64,000 nt of DNA. Origin: Rhizobium sp. Root1212. Its GTDB lineage: Bacteria; Pseudomonadota; Alphaproteobacteria; Rhizobiales; Rhizobiaceae. Where the stretch lies: the NCBI RefSeq assembly GCF_001424985.1, contig NZ_LMDA01000027.1:65894-129893 (forward strand). Reading direction: 5' to 3'. Below the pieces are notes generated by a model. That model had not been told where the DNA came from. It saw only the letters and a list, made by a program, of their open reading frames with translations, and ran no database searches. The stretch's first letter is position 1; every line of letters starts with the position of its first letter. Below are positions 17,342 through 26,181 of this stretch, in pieces. Made by a program: the position numbers and the translations under genes.

Positions 17342-19414
17342 TCAAGCCTTCAAGTGGATGTGGATATTGCCGAAACCATCGATCTCGACACGATTGCCGG
17401 GATGGATGACGATGGTGGTGCCGGGGTCTTCGATGACGGCCGGACCTGCGAATTTCATGCCGGGTTCCAGCTTCTCGCCGTCGTAAATCTGAGCCGCGTG
17501 GATACCCTCCAGCGCATAATCGACCTGCCGCTCACCCTTCAGCGCAGCGGAAGCCGGTGTCGTGCCAAGCGGCCGTTCCTGCATCTTCAACTTGCCGACT
17601 TCGGCCGAGGCGACGAGGTGGATGCCGACCAGCTCGACCGGTGCGTCAAGGCGGTAGGTGTATTCGCGCTCATAGGTTTCGTGGAAGGCGGTTTCGATGG
17701 CCGCGAGGCTTTCATCGGTGATCGCGCCTTCGATCAGAACTTCGGTCGTGTGCTCCTGGTTCTGGTAACGGAACTTGCCGTAGCGCAGGAACTTGACCTT
17801 GGCCTTGTCGACGCCTTCCTCGCTGAACTGGCTGGCGGCCAGTGCCTCGGTCTCGGCAAACAGGCTTTCGACAATCTGCGCGGAACCCGCGTTGAGATCG
17901 GCGAGCTTGGTCACGAAATAATCGCGGCGCAGGTCGGACATCATCATGCCCCAGGCAGAAAACACCGAGGCGCCGGCCGGAATGACGACCTTCTTGACAC
18001 CAAGCTCCTGCCCGAGCGCAACCGCGTGCATCGCACCGCCGCCGCCGAAGGCGACGAGCGTGAAATCGCGCGGATCATGGCCTCGGTTCAGCGATACCAG
18101 CTTCAGCGCATTGACCATGTTGTTGTTGGCGATGCGGATGATGCCGCGCGCCACGTCTTCCGGCGAAACGCCGAGCCTGCCGCCGACATCCGACAGCGCC
18201 TTTTCGGTCGCCGCCATGTCGGCAACGACGGAGCCGCCGCAGAAATAATCGCGGTTGATGCGCCCGAGCCAGAGATTGGCGTCGGTCGTCGTCGCATTGG
18301 TGCCGCCCCGGCCATAGGCCGCCGGGCCGGGCATGGCGCCGGCGGATTTCGGGCCGACATGCAGCTTGCCGAAATCATCGACCCAGGCAATCGAGCCGCC
18401 GCCGTTGCCGATCTCGACGAGATCGACCACCGGCACCATGATCGGATAACCGGCCGAGGTGCGGTCGCGCTCGATCCAGTAATCGGTCATGATCCTGACC
18501 TTGCCGTCTTCGATCAGCGAGCATTTTGCGGTCGTGCCGCCGATATCCAGTGCCAGCACATTGGTTTCGCCGATCAGTTTGCCAAGTTCGGCAGCACCCC
18601 AGAAGCCGGAGGCCGGGCCGGATTCTACCATGGTGATCGGGATTTTCTTCACGGAATCAAGCGAATCCACACCGCAGTTCGACTGCATGATGAAGAGGTT
18701 TCCGTCGAAGCCCTTCGCGGAAAGACCGTCGTTCAGACGCGACAGGTAACGCTCGGCCGTCGGCTGCACATAGGCCGACATGACGGTCGTGTTGGTGCGT
18801 TCGTATTCGCGCCACTCGCGGGTGATCTGATGCGAGGCCACAGTGGAGATTTCCGGCCACAGCCGCTTGATCTCGGCGACAGTGGCCTGCTCGTGACTGG
18901 GGTTGGCGTAGGAATGCAGGAAGCAGACGGCAATCGCTTCCACGCCATCGGCGCGGAAATCATCGAGGATTGCCGGCAGGCTGGAGAGGTCCAGCGGCTT
19001 CATTTCCTCGCCCTGATAGCTGAAGCGGCCCGGAAGCTCGCGGCGCAGATAGCGCGGCACGAAAGGTTCCGGCTTCACATAATGCAGGTTGAAGAAGTCC
19101 GGCCGGTTGCCACGGGCGATTTCGAGGCTGTCACGAAACCCTTCGGTGGTGATCAGGCCGACCTTGACGCCCTTGCGCTCGGTCAGCGCATTGATGACGA
19201 CGGTGGTGCCGTGGGCGAGGAAATCCACGCTCTTCGGATCGACCCTGGCCTTTTCGAGAACGTTGAGCACGCCCTGCTCGAAATTCGGCGGGGTGGTGTC
19301 GGATTTGGCCGTCGTGATCTTCGACTCGCCGGTGTCATGATCCGTCTCGAAGCAGACGAGATCGGTGAAGGTGCCGCCGACATCGGTCGCGACGCGAATG
19401 GTCTTTCCGCTCAT
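17342..19414 (-). CDS. hyuA: HyuA, hydantoinase/oxoprolinase family A (ATP-binding) subunit
   Basis: A 690-residue HyuA protein. The N-terminus has the actin-like phosphate-binding motif DVGGTFTD (residues 11-18) and a second phosphate loop ALDIGGTTAK in the middle, followed by GNGGGSIAW and the VAFGGGGAMHA block. It supplies the ATP-dependent phosphorylation step of the HyuAB enzyme. A strong GGGAGG ribosome site precedes the ATG, which overlaps the GAF gene stop as ATGA. It is clearly co-transcribed with hyuB. Confidence 0.93.
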   Translation of the reverse strand: MSGKTIRVATDVGGTFTDLVCFETDHDTGESKITTAKSDTTPPNFEQGVLNVLEKARVDPKSVDFLAHGTTVVINALTERKGVKVGLITTEGFRDSLEIARGNRPDFFNLHYVKPEPFVPRYLRRELPGRFSYQGEEMKPLDLSSLPAILDDFRADGVEAIAVCFLHSYANPSHEQATVAEIKRLWPEISTVASHQITREWREYERTNTTVMSAYVQPTAERYLSRLNDGLSAKGFDGNLFIMQSNCGVDSLDSVKKIPITMVESGPASGFWGAAELGKLIGETNVLALDIGGTTAKCSLIEDGKVRIMTDYWIERDRTSAGYPIMVPVVDLVEIGNGGGSIAWVDDFGKLHVGPKSAGAMPGPAAYGRGGTNATTTDANLWLGRINRDYFCGGSVVADMAATEKALSDVGGRLGVSPEDVARGIIRIANNNMVNALKLVSLNRGHDPRDFTLVAFGGGGAMHAVALGQELGVKKVVIPAGASVFSAWGMMMSDLRRDYFVTKLADLNAGSAQIVESLFAETEALAASQFSEEGVDKAKVKFLRYGKFRYQNQEHTTEVLIEGAITDESLAAIETAFHETYEREYTYRLDAPVELVGIHLVASAEVGKLKMQERPLGTTPASAALKGERQVDYALEGIHAAQIYDGEKLEPGMKFAGPAVIEDPGTTIVIHPGNRVEIDGFGNIHIHLKA

Positions 19415-19917
19415 GCTTTCCTCCCATGGCGCATTTTTTCGTGCAGCAGCATGCAGACGGCGCCGGGCAGCTTCAGCGCCTCCGCCGCCTGCACCCGCTC
19501 GGGCGTGTAGAAGCCCTTGTCGTGCAGGCAGTTGATGGTGCCCACGACTTCGCCGCCGACAGTGATCGGCACGTTGATGACGGATTCGCAGCCGAGCGAC
19601 TTGATCTGCTCGTGATCATCGAAAACCTGAGAAATGTCCTCGATCGTATTGGCAACGAAGGTCTTTTTCTGGTTCAGGGTTATCTCGGACCAGTGCGTCT
19701 CGTTATAGGGTTTGGTGCCGGAGACCGGATATTCTTCCGGCATGTTGGAATAGATGCGCTCCGACATCTTGTCGGTCGTGTCCGAGGTCATGATCGTGAA
19801 CAGCTTGACGCCGACCAGCGCCTTGGTCAGCGCTTCCAACGCGGCATAGACCTTGTCCGGCTGGTTGCCGGCCTCGGCAACGGCGGCGACGAATTTCTGG
19901 TATTCAGGCATTTCCAT
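19411..19917 (-). CDS. Stand-alone GAF-domain protein
   Basis: A 168-residue protein that is essentially one GAF domain: a short N-terminal helix, a core with LFTIMTSDT, THWSEITLNQKKTFVANTIEDI, and the GCESVINVPITVGGEVVGTINCL strand pair typical of GAF folds. No output domain is attached. GAF domains bind small ligands, so it may sense or bind the pathway substrate, or serve as an accessory factor of HyuAB. The start overlaps dppF by 14 bases and its stop overlaps hyuA by 4, so it is firmly inside the operon. A GGAG site precedes the first ATG. Function is inferred only from fold and context. Confidence 0.8.
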   Translation of the reverse strand: MEMPEYQKFVAAVAEAGNQPDKVYAALEALTKALVGVKLFTIMTSDTTDKMSERIYSNMPEEYPVSGTKPYNETHWSEITLNQKKTFVANTIEDISQVFDDHEQIKSLGCESVINVPITVGGEVVGTINCLHDKGFYTPERVQAAEALKLPGAVCMLLHEKMRHGRKA

Positions 19918-20716
19918 TCTCTTGCTCCATGATCCTGTCGCGGAGGAGTGCTTCCTCCTGGCTGACGACAGGGACGGCGCCGATCAGCCGGCGCGTATAA
20001 ACGTGGTTAGGGTTTGCGAAGATGGTTTCGGTTTCGCCGATCTCGATCAGCTTGCCCTTTTCGAAAACGGCCACCCGGTCGGCGATGTTGCGCACGACCG
20101 AGAGGTCATGGGTGATGAAGATGTAGGTGAGGCCGCGGGCCTGCTTGAGGTCCTTGAGCAGCTTCAGCACGCGGGCCTGCACGAGAACATCGAGCGCCGA
20201 GGTCGGCTCGTCGAGCACCACAAGCTCGGACTGGCAGGCGAGCGCGCGGGCAATCGCTACGCGCTGGCGCTGACCGCCGGAGAGGGCGGAGGGGGAGCGC
20301 GTGCGGAAGTCCACGGGTAGGCCGACCTCTTCCAGCAGTTCTCCGGTGCGGGCCGTGCGACCCTTGATGTCACCGATATGATGGACATCGAGGGCAAGCC
20401 GTAGCGAGGCACCGATGGAGCGGCGCGGGTTGAGCGAGGAGAGCGGGTTCTGCTGCACCAGCTGGATCGCGCGGCGATGGTCCTTGGTGCGCTTTGCCGG
20501 AAGCGCTGCGCCATCGAAGGTCAGCGAGCCGGCGGTCGCGCCATAGATGCCGAGGATAATGTTGGCGATGGTCGATTTGCCGGAACCGGACTCGCCGACA
20601 ATCGCCAGGCACTCGCCCTTCGCGACATCGAAGGAGATGTTGTCGAGTGCCGTAACCGTGCGGCCATTCACCTCGAAGGTCTTGGAGACGTTGGAGACGG
20701 AGAGAAGCGGGCTCAT
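19904..20716 (-). CDS. dppF: Peptide-type ABC transporter ATPase (DppF/OppF type)
   Basis: A 270-residue ATPase with Walker A GESGSGKS, Q-loop region LVQQNPLSSLNPR, signature LSGGQRQRV and Walker B VVLDEPTSALD, and a C-terminal NHVYTRRLIGAVP segment typical of oligopeptide transporter ATPases. It pairs with the DppD-type ATPase upstream (start and stop overlap as ATGA) to power uptake. It precedes the GAF gene. The symbol describes the family; transported substrate is unknown. Confidence 0.9.
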   Translation of the reverse strand: MSPLLSVSNVSKTFEVNGRTVTALDNISFDVAKGECLAIVGESGSGKSTIANIILGIYGATAGSLTFDGAALPAKRTKDHRRAIQLVQQNPLSSLNPRRSIGASLRLALDVHHIGDIKGRTARTGELLEEVGLPVDFRTRSPSALSGGQRQRVAIARALACQSELVVLDEPTSALDVLVQARVLKLLKDLKQARGLTYIFITHDLSVVRNIADRVAVFEKGKLIEIGETETIFANPNHVYTRRLIGAVPVVSQEEALLRDRIMEQENGNA

Positions 20717-21603
20717 GCTAAGCGCTCCTTCTCGCTGTAACTGGGATGGGCGACGAGGGGGGCGAGGAATTGACCCGGATCGTCATCGAGATCGGGAATG
20801 CCGCCGCCGGTGATGCGAGGCACGGCTGAGAGCAACGCCCGCGTATAGGGATGCTGCGGATTGGCGAACAGCTCTGCGGTCGCGCCCTGTTCAACGATGT
20901 TGCCCTTGTAGATGACATAGACACGATCGGCGAACTCCCGGACAACGCCGAGATTATGCGAGATGAACAACACCGAGGTCTGGTGCTTCTCGACCAGTTC
21001 GGACATCAGCTTCAGCGTCTGCGCCTGCACGGTGACATCGAGCGCCGTGCCCGGCTCGTCGGCCAGCAGCAGGGCAGGGTTGTTGGCAAGCGCCATGGCG
21101 ATCATCACGCGCTGGTTCATACCGCCGGAAAGCTGGAACGAATAGGAATCCAGCACCCGTTCCGGCTCGTTGATGGCGACATCCGCAAGGGCTTCGATGG
21201 CCCGCTGGCGGGCACGCTCGCTGGTTATGCCGGGTTCGGCACGCGCCAGCACTTCCTTGAACAAAGCGAAGATCGTGTAGACCGGGTTCAGCGAGGATGT
21301 CGGGTCCTGAAAGATCATCGACATGCGGGTGCCGCGAAGGGCATGGCGCGAAGCGGGCTTCAGGGTTTCGAGATTGATGCCCTCGAACTCCACGGAACCG
21401 GAAATGCGCGCCGTCTTCAACTGCTGCAGCATGCCGAGCACGATGCGGGCCGTCACCGACTTGCCGGAACCGGACTCGCCGACGAGCGCCACCCGCTCGC
21501 CCTTTTTGATGTGGAGCGAGATGCCGTGCAGGACGTTGGAGACGCCGGCCCAGTTTTTGAAGCCGAGTTTGAGATTTTCGATCTTGAGGGTCGGCGCGGT
21601 CAT
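20713..21603 (-). CDS. dppD: Peptide-type ABC transporter ATPase (DppD/OppD type)
   Basis: A 296-residue ATPase starting MTAPTLKIENLKLGFKN. It has Walker A GESGSGKS, signature LSGGMNQRV and Walker B LLLADEPGTALD, where Gly replaces the usual Thr after DEP. A C-terminal NPQHPYTRALLSAVP region is shared by OppD proteins. The ATG at 21603 overlaps the dppC stop; longer readings upstream are antisense-like noise. It is the partner ATPase of dppF. Confidence 0.9.
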   Translation of the reverse strand: MTAPTLKIENLKLGFKNWAGVSNVLHGISLHIKKGERVALVGESGSGKSVTARIVLGMLQQLKTARISGSVEFEGINLETLKPASRHALRGTRMSMIFQDPTSSLNPVYTIFALFKEVLARAEPGITSERARQRAIEALADVAINEPERVLDSYSFQLSGGMNQRVMIAMALANNPALLLADEPGTALDVTVQAQTLKLMSELVEKHQTSVLFISHNLGVVREFADRVYVIYKGNIVEQGATAELFANPQHPYTRALLSAVPRITGGGIPDLDDDPGQFLAPLVAHPSYSEKERLA

Positions 21604-22433
21604 TGGTCGATCCCCAGAATTTCGCGCAGCGCATCGCCGATGAGGTTGAAGCCGAAGACGGCAATGAGGATGGCAAGACCTGGGAAAACGGTGAGCCACC
21701 AGCTGTCCGGCAGATATTTCGCGCCTTCTGCGACCATCGAACCGAGGTCCGGCGTCGGCGGCTGCACGCCGAGACCCAGGAATGAGAGCGACGAGGCAAT
21801 CAGTATGACGAAGCCGAAATCGAGCGTCATCTTGGTGATGATCGAGGGCACGCAGTTCGGCAGGATTTCGCGGAACATGATGTGCGTCTTCGACGCGCCG
21901 ATCACTTCGGCCGCGAGCACATAACCTTCCTCCTTCTCGGAGCGGGCGATGTTGTAGACAAGCCGCGTGTACCAGGGCCACCACATGACGGTGACCGCGA
22001 TCATGCCGTTGGTCAGCGTTGGCTCAAGCAAGCCCATGACCGACATGGCGAGCACCAGCGGCGGGATCGACAGGAAGACGTCGGTGATGCGCATCAGCAC
22101 ATATTCAGCCCAGCCGCCGAGATAGCCGGCTGCCAGCCCCACCGTCACCCCGATCGGAACCGCAATCGCCAGAACGACGATGCCGAGCACCAGCGAGATG
22201 CGATACGCATAGACGACGCGGGTGAAGAGATCGCGCCCGACCAGATCCGTGCCGAAGATGTAAGGCCACTGCGGCGGCTTGTTGAAATTGACGAAATCGA
22301 CGACCGCGCCGACATGCTCGGGGAAGGGCGTGATGAAGTCCGCAAAGATTGCCGAAAAGACGACGATGGCGACGAGGATCAGCCCGATCAGCGACAGCGG
22401 ATTGCGCGTGAGGATGAGGAGGGTTTTCTTCAT
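21600..22433 (-). CDS. dppC: Peptide-type ABC transporter permease (DppC type)
   Basis: A 277-residue inner-membrane permease with about six hydrophobic segments. It has the DppC N-terminal segment NPLSLIGLILVAIVVFSAIFA, the FGTDLVGRDLFTRV motif, and the cytoplasmic EAA loop EVIGASKTHIMFREILPN that contacts the ATPases. GAGGG precedes the ATG, which overlaps the dppB stop by 4 bases. Confidence 0.92.
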   Translation of the reverse strand: MKKTLLILTRNPLSLIGLILVAIVVFSAIFADFITPFPEHVGAVVDFVNFNKPPQWPYIFGTDLVGRDLFTRVVYAYRISLVLGIVVLAIAVPIGVTVGLAAGYLGGWAEYVLMRITDVFLSIPPLVLAMSVMGLLEPTLTNGMIAVTVMWWPWYTRLVYNIARSEKEEGYVLAAEVIGASKTHIMFREILPNCVPSIITKMTLDFGFVILIASSLSFLGLGVQPPTPDLGSMVAEGAKYLPDSWWLTVFPGLAILIAVFGFNLIGDALREILGIDQ

Positions 22434-23455
22434 GATGCCCTCTGGGAAAGACGGATGCGGGGATTGAGGATCGAGACGAGCAGATCGACGATGAGGTTGA
22501 CGATCAGGAACACCGCGGAGATGACCAGCACCGTGCCGACGATGGCGTTCAGGTCCTTGCGCAGGATGACGGCGACGCCGTAGCGCGAGAGGCCCGGCCA
22601 GGCATAGACGGCCTCGACGAGGAAGGCGCTGCCGAGCATGGCTGCGAAATCAAGCCCGATGATCGTCAGGGACGGGATGAGCGAGGGGCGCAGCGCATAG
22701 CGCCGGGCGATGCGCTTTTCCGGGAAGCCATAGGCTTCGGCCATCTCGATATAGGGCTTGTCGTAGGTCTCCACCATGTTGGAGCGCACGAGGCGGGCGG
22801 CCTGACCGATGCCCGACAAGGCAAGCGCGAAGGCCGGCAGGATGACGTGCCAGACCGCATTGCCGAAGGCCTTGATATCGCCAGCCAGCAGCGTGTCGAC
22901 CAGCAGGAAGCCGGTGACGGAGGGGATGCTGAAGGTATCGGAGATGCGCCCGGCAATCGGGAAGATTTTGATGAAATAGGAGAAACACAGCATCAGCACC
23001 ACAGCCCAGACGAAGGCGGGCGCGGAGACGCCAAGCAGTGTCACCAGCCGCACCGTATGATCCACCCAGCTGCCGCGCCGGCGGGCCGAGAGAATGCCGA
23101 GCGGCAGGCCGATCGCCACCATCATGATGCCGGAGACGATGACCAGCTCCAGCGTCGCCGGCAGGAACTGGGCGATATCGGCCATGACCGGGCGGTTGGT
23201 ATAGAGCGACAGCCCCAGATCGCCGCGGAAGAGATCGGCGATGAAATAGCCGTATTGCGTCAGGAAGGGAGCATCGAGATGCAGCTTGCCGCGAAGTGCG
23301 GCCACCGCCTCCGTCGTTGCATTCGGCCCCAGCGCAATGCGCGCGGGATCGCCGGGGATCACTCGGGCAATCGCGAAGATCAGCAGCGAGACGCCGATCA
23401 GCACGATCACCGACGTTCCCAGCCGCTTCGCGAGCAGGCGGATCAAAGGAGACAT
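22430..23455 (-). CDS. dppB: Peptide-type ABC transporter permease (DppB type)
   Basis: A 341-residue permease starting MSPLIRLLAKRLGTSVIVL, with the DppB family block IPGDPARIALG near residue 37 and an EAA loop (EAYGFPEKRIARRYALRPS). About six membrane segments. The longer upstream reading crosses the palindromic repeat and is not expected to be translated. It is separated from dppA by 244 bases holding that repeat, which may lower permease expression relative to the binding protein. Confidence 0.91.
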   Translation of the reverse strand: MSPLIRLLAKRLGTSVIVLIGVSLLIFAIARVIPGDPARIALGPNATTEAVAALRGKLHLDAPFLTQYGYFIADLFRGDLGLSLYTNRPVMADIAQFLPATLELVIVSGIMMVAIGLPLGILSARRRGSWVDHTVRLVTLLGVSAPAFVWAVVLMLCFSYFIKIFPIAGRISDTFSIPSVTGFLLVDTLLAGDIKAFGNAVWHVILPAFALALSGIGQAARLVRSNMVETYDKPYIEMAEAYGFPEKRIARRYALRPSLIPSLTIIGLDFAAMLGSAFLVEAVYAWPGLSRYGVAVILRKDLNAIVGTVLVISAVFLIVNLIVDLLVSILNPRIRLSQRAS

Positions 23456-23564
23456 GGCTTTGTTTCTTTCCGTTTCAAACTGAGGTGCCTGAACGATGGG
23501 CGCACCCTTCCTGCGCCCTGCCCGTCCGAGGGGCAAAGAGGTCGGAATGCGTTACTCGATCGTC

Positions 23565-23687
23565 CCCTCTCCCCGCGTGCGGGGAGAGGGTTAGGGTAAG
23601 GGGCAAACTCTCAATCTTTGAGAATGCCGAGGCTTCCGCCCCTCATCCGCCCTTCGGGCACCTTCTCCCCGTTTTACGGGGAGAAGG
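23565..23687. repeat. RIME-like palindromic intergenic repeat, copy 2 (inverted)
   Basis: Palindromes at 23565-23590 (CCCTCTCCCCGC/GCGGGGAGAGGG) and 23661-23687 (CCTTCTCCCCGT/ACGGGGAGAAGG) bracket a spacer containing AGGGTAAGGGGCAAA and CCCCTCATCCGCCC. Read on the other strand it matches copy 1 (15528-15648) in order and spacing. It lies between dppA and dppB. Confidence 0.8.
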
Positions 23688-23699
23688 ACCTTTCGCCGC

Positions 23700-25286
23700 C
23701 TATTCCTTCATTTCCATCAGCCGGAAGGTGAAGCCGAAGCCGGCGAGCGCGTAGGCCTTGGACGGATCGGAGAGCGCCGGAACGGAGACACGATTGGAGG
23801 CTGCAAACACCGCCGTCTGGTCCTGAGCGAAGATCGTCGGGGCGATCTCACGCAGGCGCAGGTTGAGATCGGTGTAGATCTTGGCGCGCTCGGCTTCGTC
23901 CGTCGTCGTGCGGCCCTTTTCGAGCAGGGCATCAACGTCCTTGTCCTTCAGGTACTCCGGCGACATCCAGGTGCCCGCCGACGAGGAGTGATACATGCCA
24001 TAGAGCAACGTATCGGGGTCGGCCGACATGGTGTTGACGAAGACCTGCGAGACGGCCGGCGTGTTCTCAGGCTTGGAGATCTGCTCGACGAACAGTGCCC
24101 AGGGCAGTTTCTTCACTTCGGCCTTGATGCCGATTTCGGCGAAATTCGCCTGCATCAGCAGAGCAAAACGTTCTTCGAGCGGCACCTCACCAATCCAGGA
24201 AAGATCGACCTTCATCTCTTCCGGCTTGTACTTGCACTTGGCGAGATGTTCTTTCGCCTTCTCCACATCACGCTTCGTCACCTGATCAGCCGGCAGCGCG
24301 CCGAGCATGCCGACCGGAATGGCGCCGGTGGAGGGGCTGCCCTGCGAGACCGTATCGGTAACACCGACCATGCGGACGCCGGTGTCGTAATCGAAGGCAT
24401 AGGAGACGGCGAGGCGGCATTCGACATCGTCAAACGGCGCCTTGGCCGTGTTCAGCTTGATATAGAAACCGGTCGTGCCTTTTTCCTGAAGCAGTTGCGC
24501 GCCATCGGCGGCGAGCGACTTCAGGACTTCCGGCGGCAGCCAGGACGAGGAAATATCGTGCTCGCCCTGCGAGATCAGGGTGCGGACAGTCGCGGCTTCG
24601 AGACCATAGCGGAAGCGCACCGTATCCGGGGCCTTCGGCGCCAACCCGAGGAAATAGCCGGCGTTCTTCGCCATGACCGTTTCTTCCTGCGGATTGTGCG
24701 AGACCACCTTGTAGGCGCCGGAACCAGCCGCGTGGGTGGAGAGATAGGCCTGCCCCCAATCCTTCATCTCGCCGTCGCCGGCACCGAGGTTTTCGGCAAC
24801 AAGCTTCTTGTCGATGACGGGCAGACGAGAGAGCGCAGCGATGAAAGGCGCATAGAGCTGCTTCATCGTGAACTTCACGGTTGCCGCGTCGATGGCCTCG
24901 GCCTTTTCGACATCGGTGAACAGGTAGGAAAGGCCCTGACCCAGCGCCTGCATGCGCTGGAACGAGAACACGACATCATCGGCCGTCAGCGGATTACCGC
25001 TCTGGAATTTTACGTCGGTCCGAAGCTTGAAGGTGTAGCTCTTGCCATCCGTCTCCCAGCCTGTCGCCAGGAAGGGATCGAAGCCCGGCTGGCCGGCCTT
25101 CGGAATGACCAGCGTGTCATAGAGGTTGAACATCAGGATGCTATCGGCATAGTCCGATGCCTTGGCCGGATCGAGTTCGCCCACCGGCACCTCGTCGAGG
25201 CGAAGCACGGTTTCGGCGGCAGCGACGCCATGCAGCGAAACGGTTGCCAGCAGGGCGGCGGCAACGGCCTTGAAACGCATTTTCAT
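23700..25286 (-). CDS. dppA: Periplasmic solute-binding protein of the peptide-type ABC transporter (DppA type)
   Basis: A 528-residue family 5 binding protein with a signal peptide (MKMRFKAVAAALLATVSLHGVAAA). Family features include a start with VLRLDEVPVGELDPAKASDYADS, then LMFNLYDTLV, YTFKLRTDVKFQSGNPLTADDVVFSF and a C-terminal ARIYTDLNLRLREIAPTIF region. It should capture a peptide, cyclic amide or similar compound in the periplasm for the DppBCDF transporter. GGGGAA precedes the ATG, which overlaps the regulator stop by 4 bases. Confidence 0.92.
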   Translation of the reverse strand: MKMRFKAVAAALLATVSLHGVAAAETVLRLDEVPVGELDPAKASDYADSILMFNLYDTLVIPKAGQPGFDPFLATGWETDGKSYTFKLRTDVKFQSGNPLTADDVVFSFQRMQALGQGLSYLFTDVEKAEAIDAATVKFTMKQLYAPFIAALSRLPVIDKKLVAENLGAGDGEMKDWGQAYLSTHAAGSGAYKVVSHNPQEETVMAKNAGYFLGLAPKAPDTVRFRYGLEAATVRTLISQGEHDISSSWLPPEVLKSLAADGAQLLQEKGTTGFYIKLNTAKAPFDDVECRLAVSYAFDYDTGVRMVGVTDTVSQGSPSTGAIPVGMLGALPADQVTKRDVEKAKEHLAKCKYKPEEMKVDLSWIGEVPLEERFALLMQANFAEIGIKAEVKKLPWALFVEQISKPENTPAVSQVFVNTMSADPDTLLYGMYHSSSAGTWMSPEYLKDKDVDALLEKGRTTTDEAERAKIYTDLNLRLREIAPTIFAQDQTAVFAASNRVSVPALSDPSKAYALAGFGFTFRLMEMKE

Positions 25287-25969
25287 TCGGTATTCCCCTT
25301 ATTGGCTTTGGATTTTTCCGACCTGCGGCGGTTTGCGGCGCGGGTGACGACAAGGCTGTTGTCGGGGTCGCCGGAAGGCTCTCCCTCGCCGAAAACATCC
25401 ATAGTGCAGGTGTGAAAGACGGTCGTGGTCGTGGTCGTGTGGTTCCACGTCGCATGGGTGCGCGTCGACGGAAAATGCGCCGTGTCGCCCGCATGCAGGA
25501 TCATGCGCTCGCCATCGAGTTCCAGCGTCAGCTCGCCTTCGACGATATAGAAGATTTCCTCGCCCTCGTGCGACATCGGCTCGCTTCGATAGCCCGGCGG
25601 CTCATGGATCAGGGTCGAGCGCAGGACATTGCCGGGAAAGGACGCCGACAGACGCTCATAGGTGACGTCCCGGCCGCTCATCGTGCCGAGGCCATAAACC
25701 GTGCGGCCGACGCTGCGGGTCACCGGCGCATCCGACTTTGGCTGCTGGAACATGGAGCCGACATCGACCTTCAGCACCCGGCAGACAGAAACCAACGAAA
25801 CCAGCGATGGAACAGTGATGCCGCGCTCGATCTGCGAGATGAAACCCACGGAAAAACCCGCCTGATCGGCAACATCCTGCAAGGTCAGTTTCAGCGCCTT
25901 GCGCCGATCCCGAAGCCGGTCGCCAAGCGCGGTATCGCGTTCTCCCGAAAGAGCTTTTTCGTCGGCCAC
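25283..25969 (-). CDS. XRE-family regulator with C-terminal cupin domain
   Basis: A 228-residue protein with an N-terminal helix-turn-helix (LGDRLRDRRKALKLTLQDVADQ ... GFISQIERG, about residues 16-70) and a C-terminal cupin (SHEGEEIFYIVEGELTLELDG ... HAGDTAHFPSTRTHATWN, about 110-175). This architecture is common in regulators of amine, amino-acid and amide catabolism, where the cupin senses the substrate. It starts with GTG after GGTGGA. As first gene of the dpp-hyu unit it probably controls that unit and itself; two repeat sites lie directly upstream. Confidence 0.88.
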   Translation of the reverse strand: MADEKALSGERDTALGDRLRDRRKALKLTLQDVADQAGFSVGFISQIERGITVPSLVSLVSVCRVLKVDVGSMFQQPKSDAPVTRSVGRTVYGLGTMSGRDVTYERLSASFPGNVLRSTLIHEPPGYRSEPMSHEGEEIFYIVEGELTLELDGERMILHAGDTAHFPSTRTHATWNHTTTTTTVFHTCTMDVFGEGEPSGDPDNSLVVTRAANRRRSEKSKANKGNTE

Positions 25970-25982
25970 GATGTTCCACCCG

Positions 25983-26049
25983 TTTTTAGTATTACTTCAA
26001 TCAAGCCATAGTTTTCGGGAAAGTCAACCGATTTTTAGTACGGCTAAAA
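25983..26049. promoter_or_regulatory. Candidate operator sites upstream of the XRE-cupin regulator
   Basis: The nine-base word TTTTTAGTA occurs twice, at 25983-25991 and 26032-26040. The second copy is part of an inverted repeat TTTTAG-tacgg-CTAAAA (26033-26049); the first is followed by the weaker half CTTCAA. They lie 14 to 80 bases upstream of the regulator start, a sensible place for autoregulation. Binding is inferred. Confidence 0.45.
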
Positions 26050-26181
26050 TTTTTTGAGGGGCGATGTTTTTGCCGCGACCACGCCAGAAGAAAAGCCGCG
26101 GACCGCATTTGCTATGGCCATGAAATGGAATAAAAATATCGCATCAGGCTATCCCACATCCATCAGCGATCAGGACCAAAG

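Noticed and set aside
17324-19510. A 728-codon open frame on the plus strand opposite hyuA
   Set aside because: Same antisense effect; hyuA on the other strand has full family motifs and a ribosome site.
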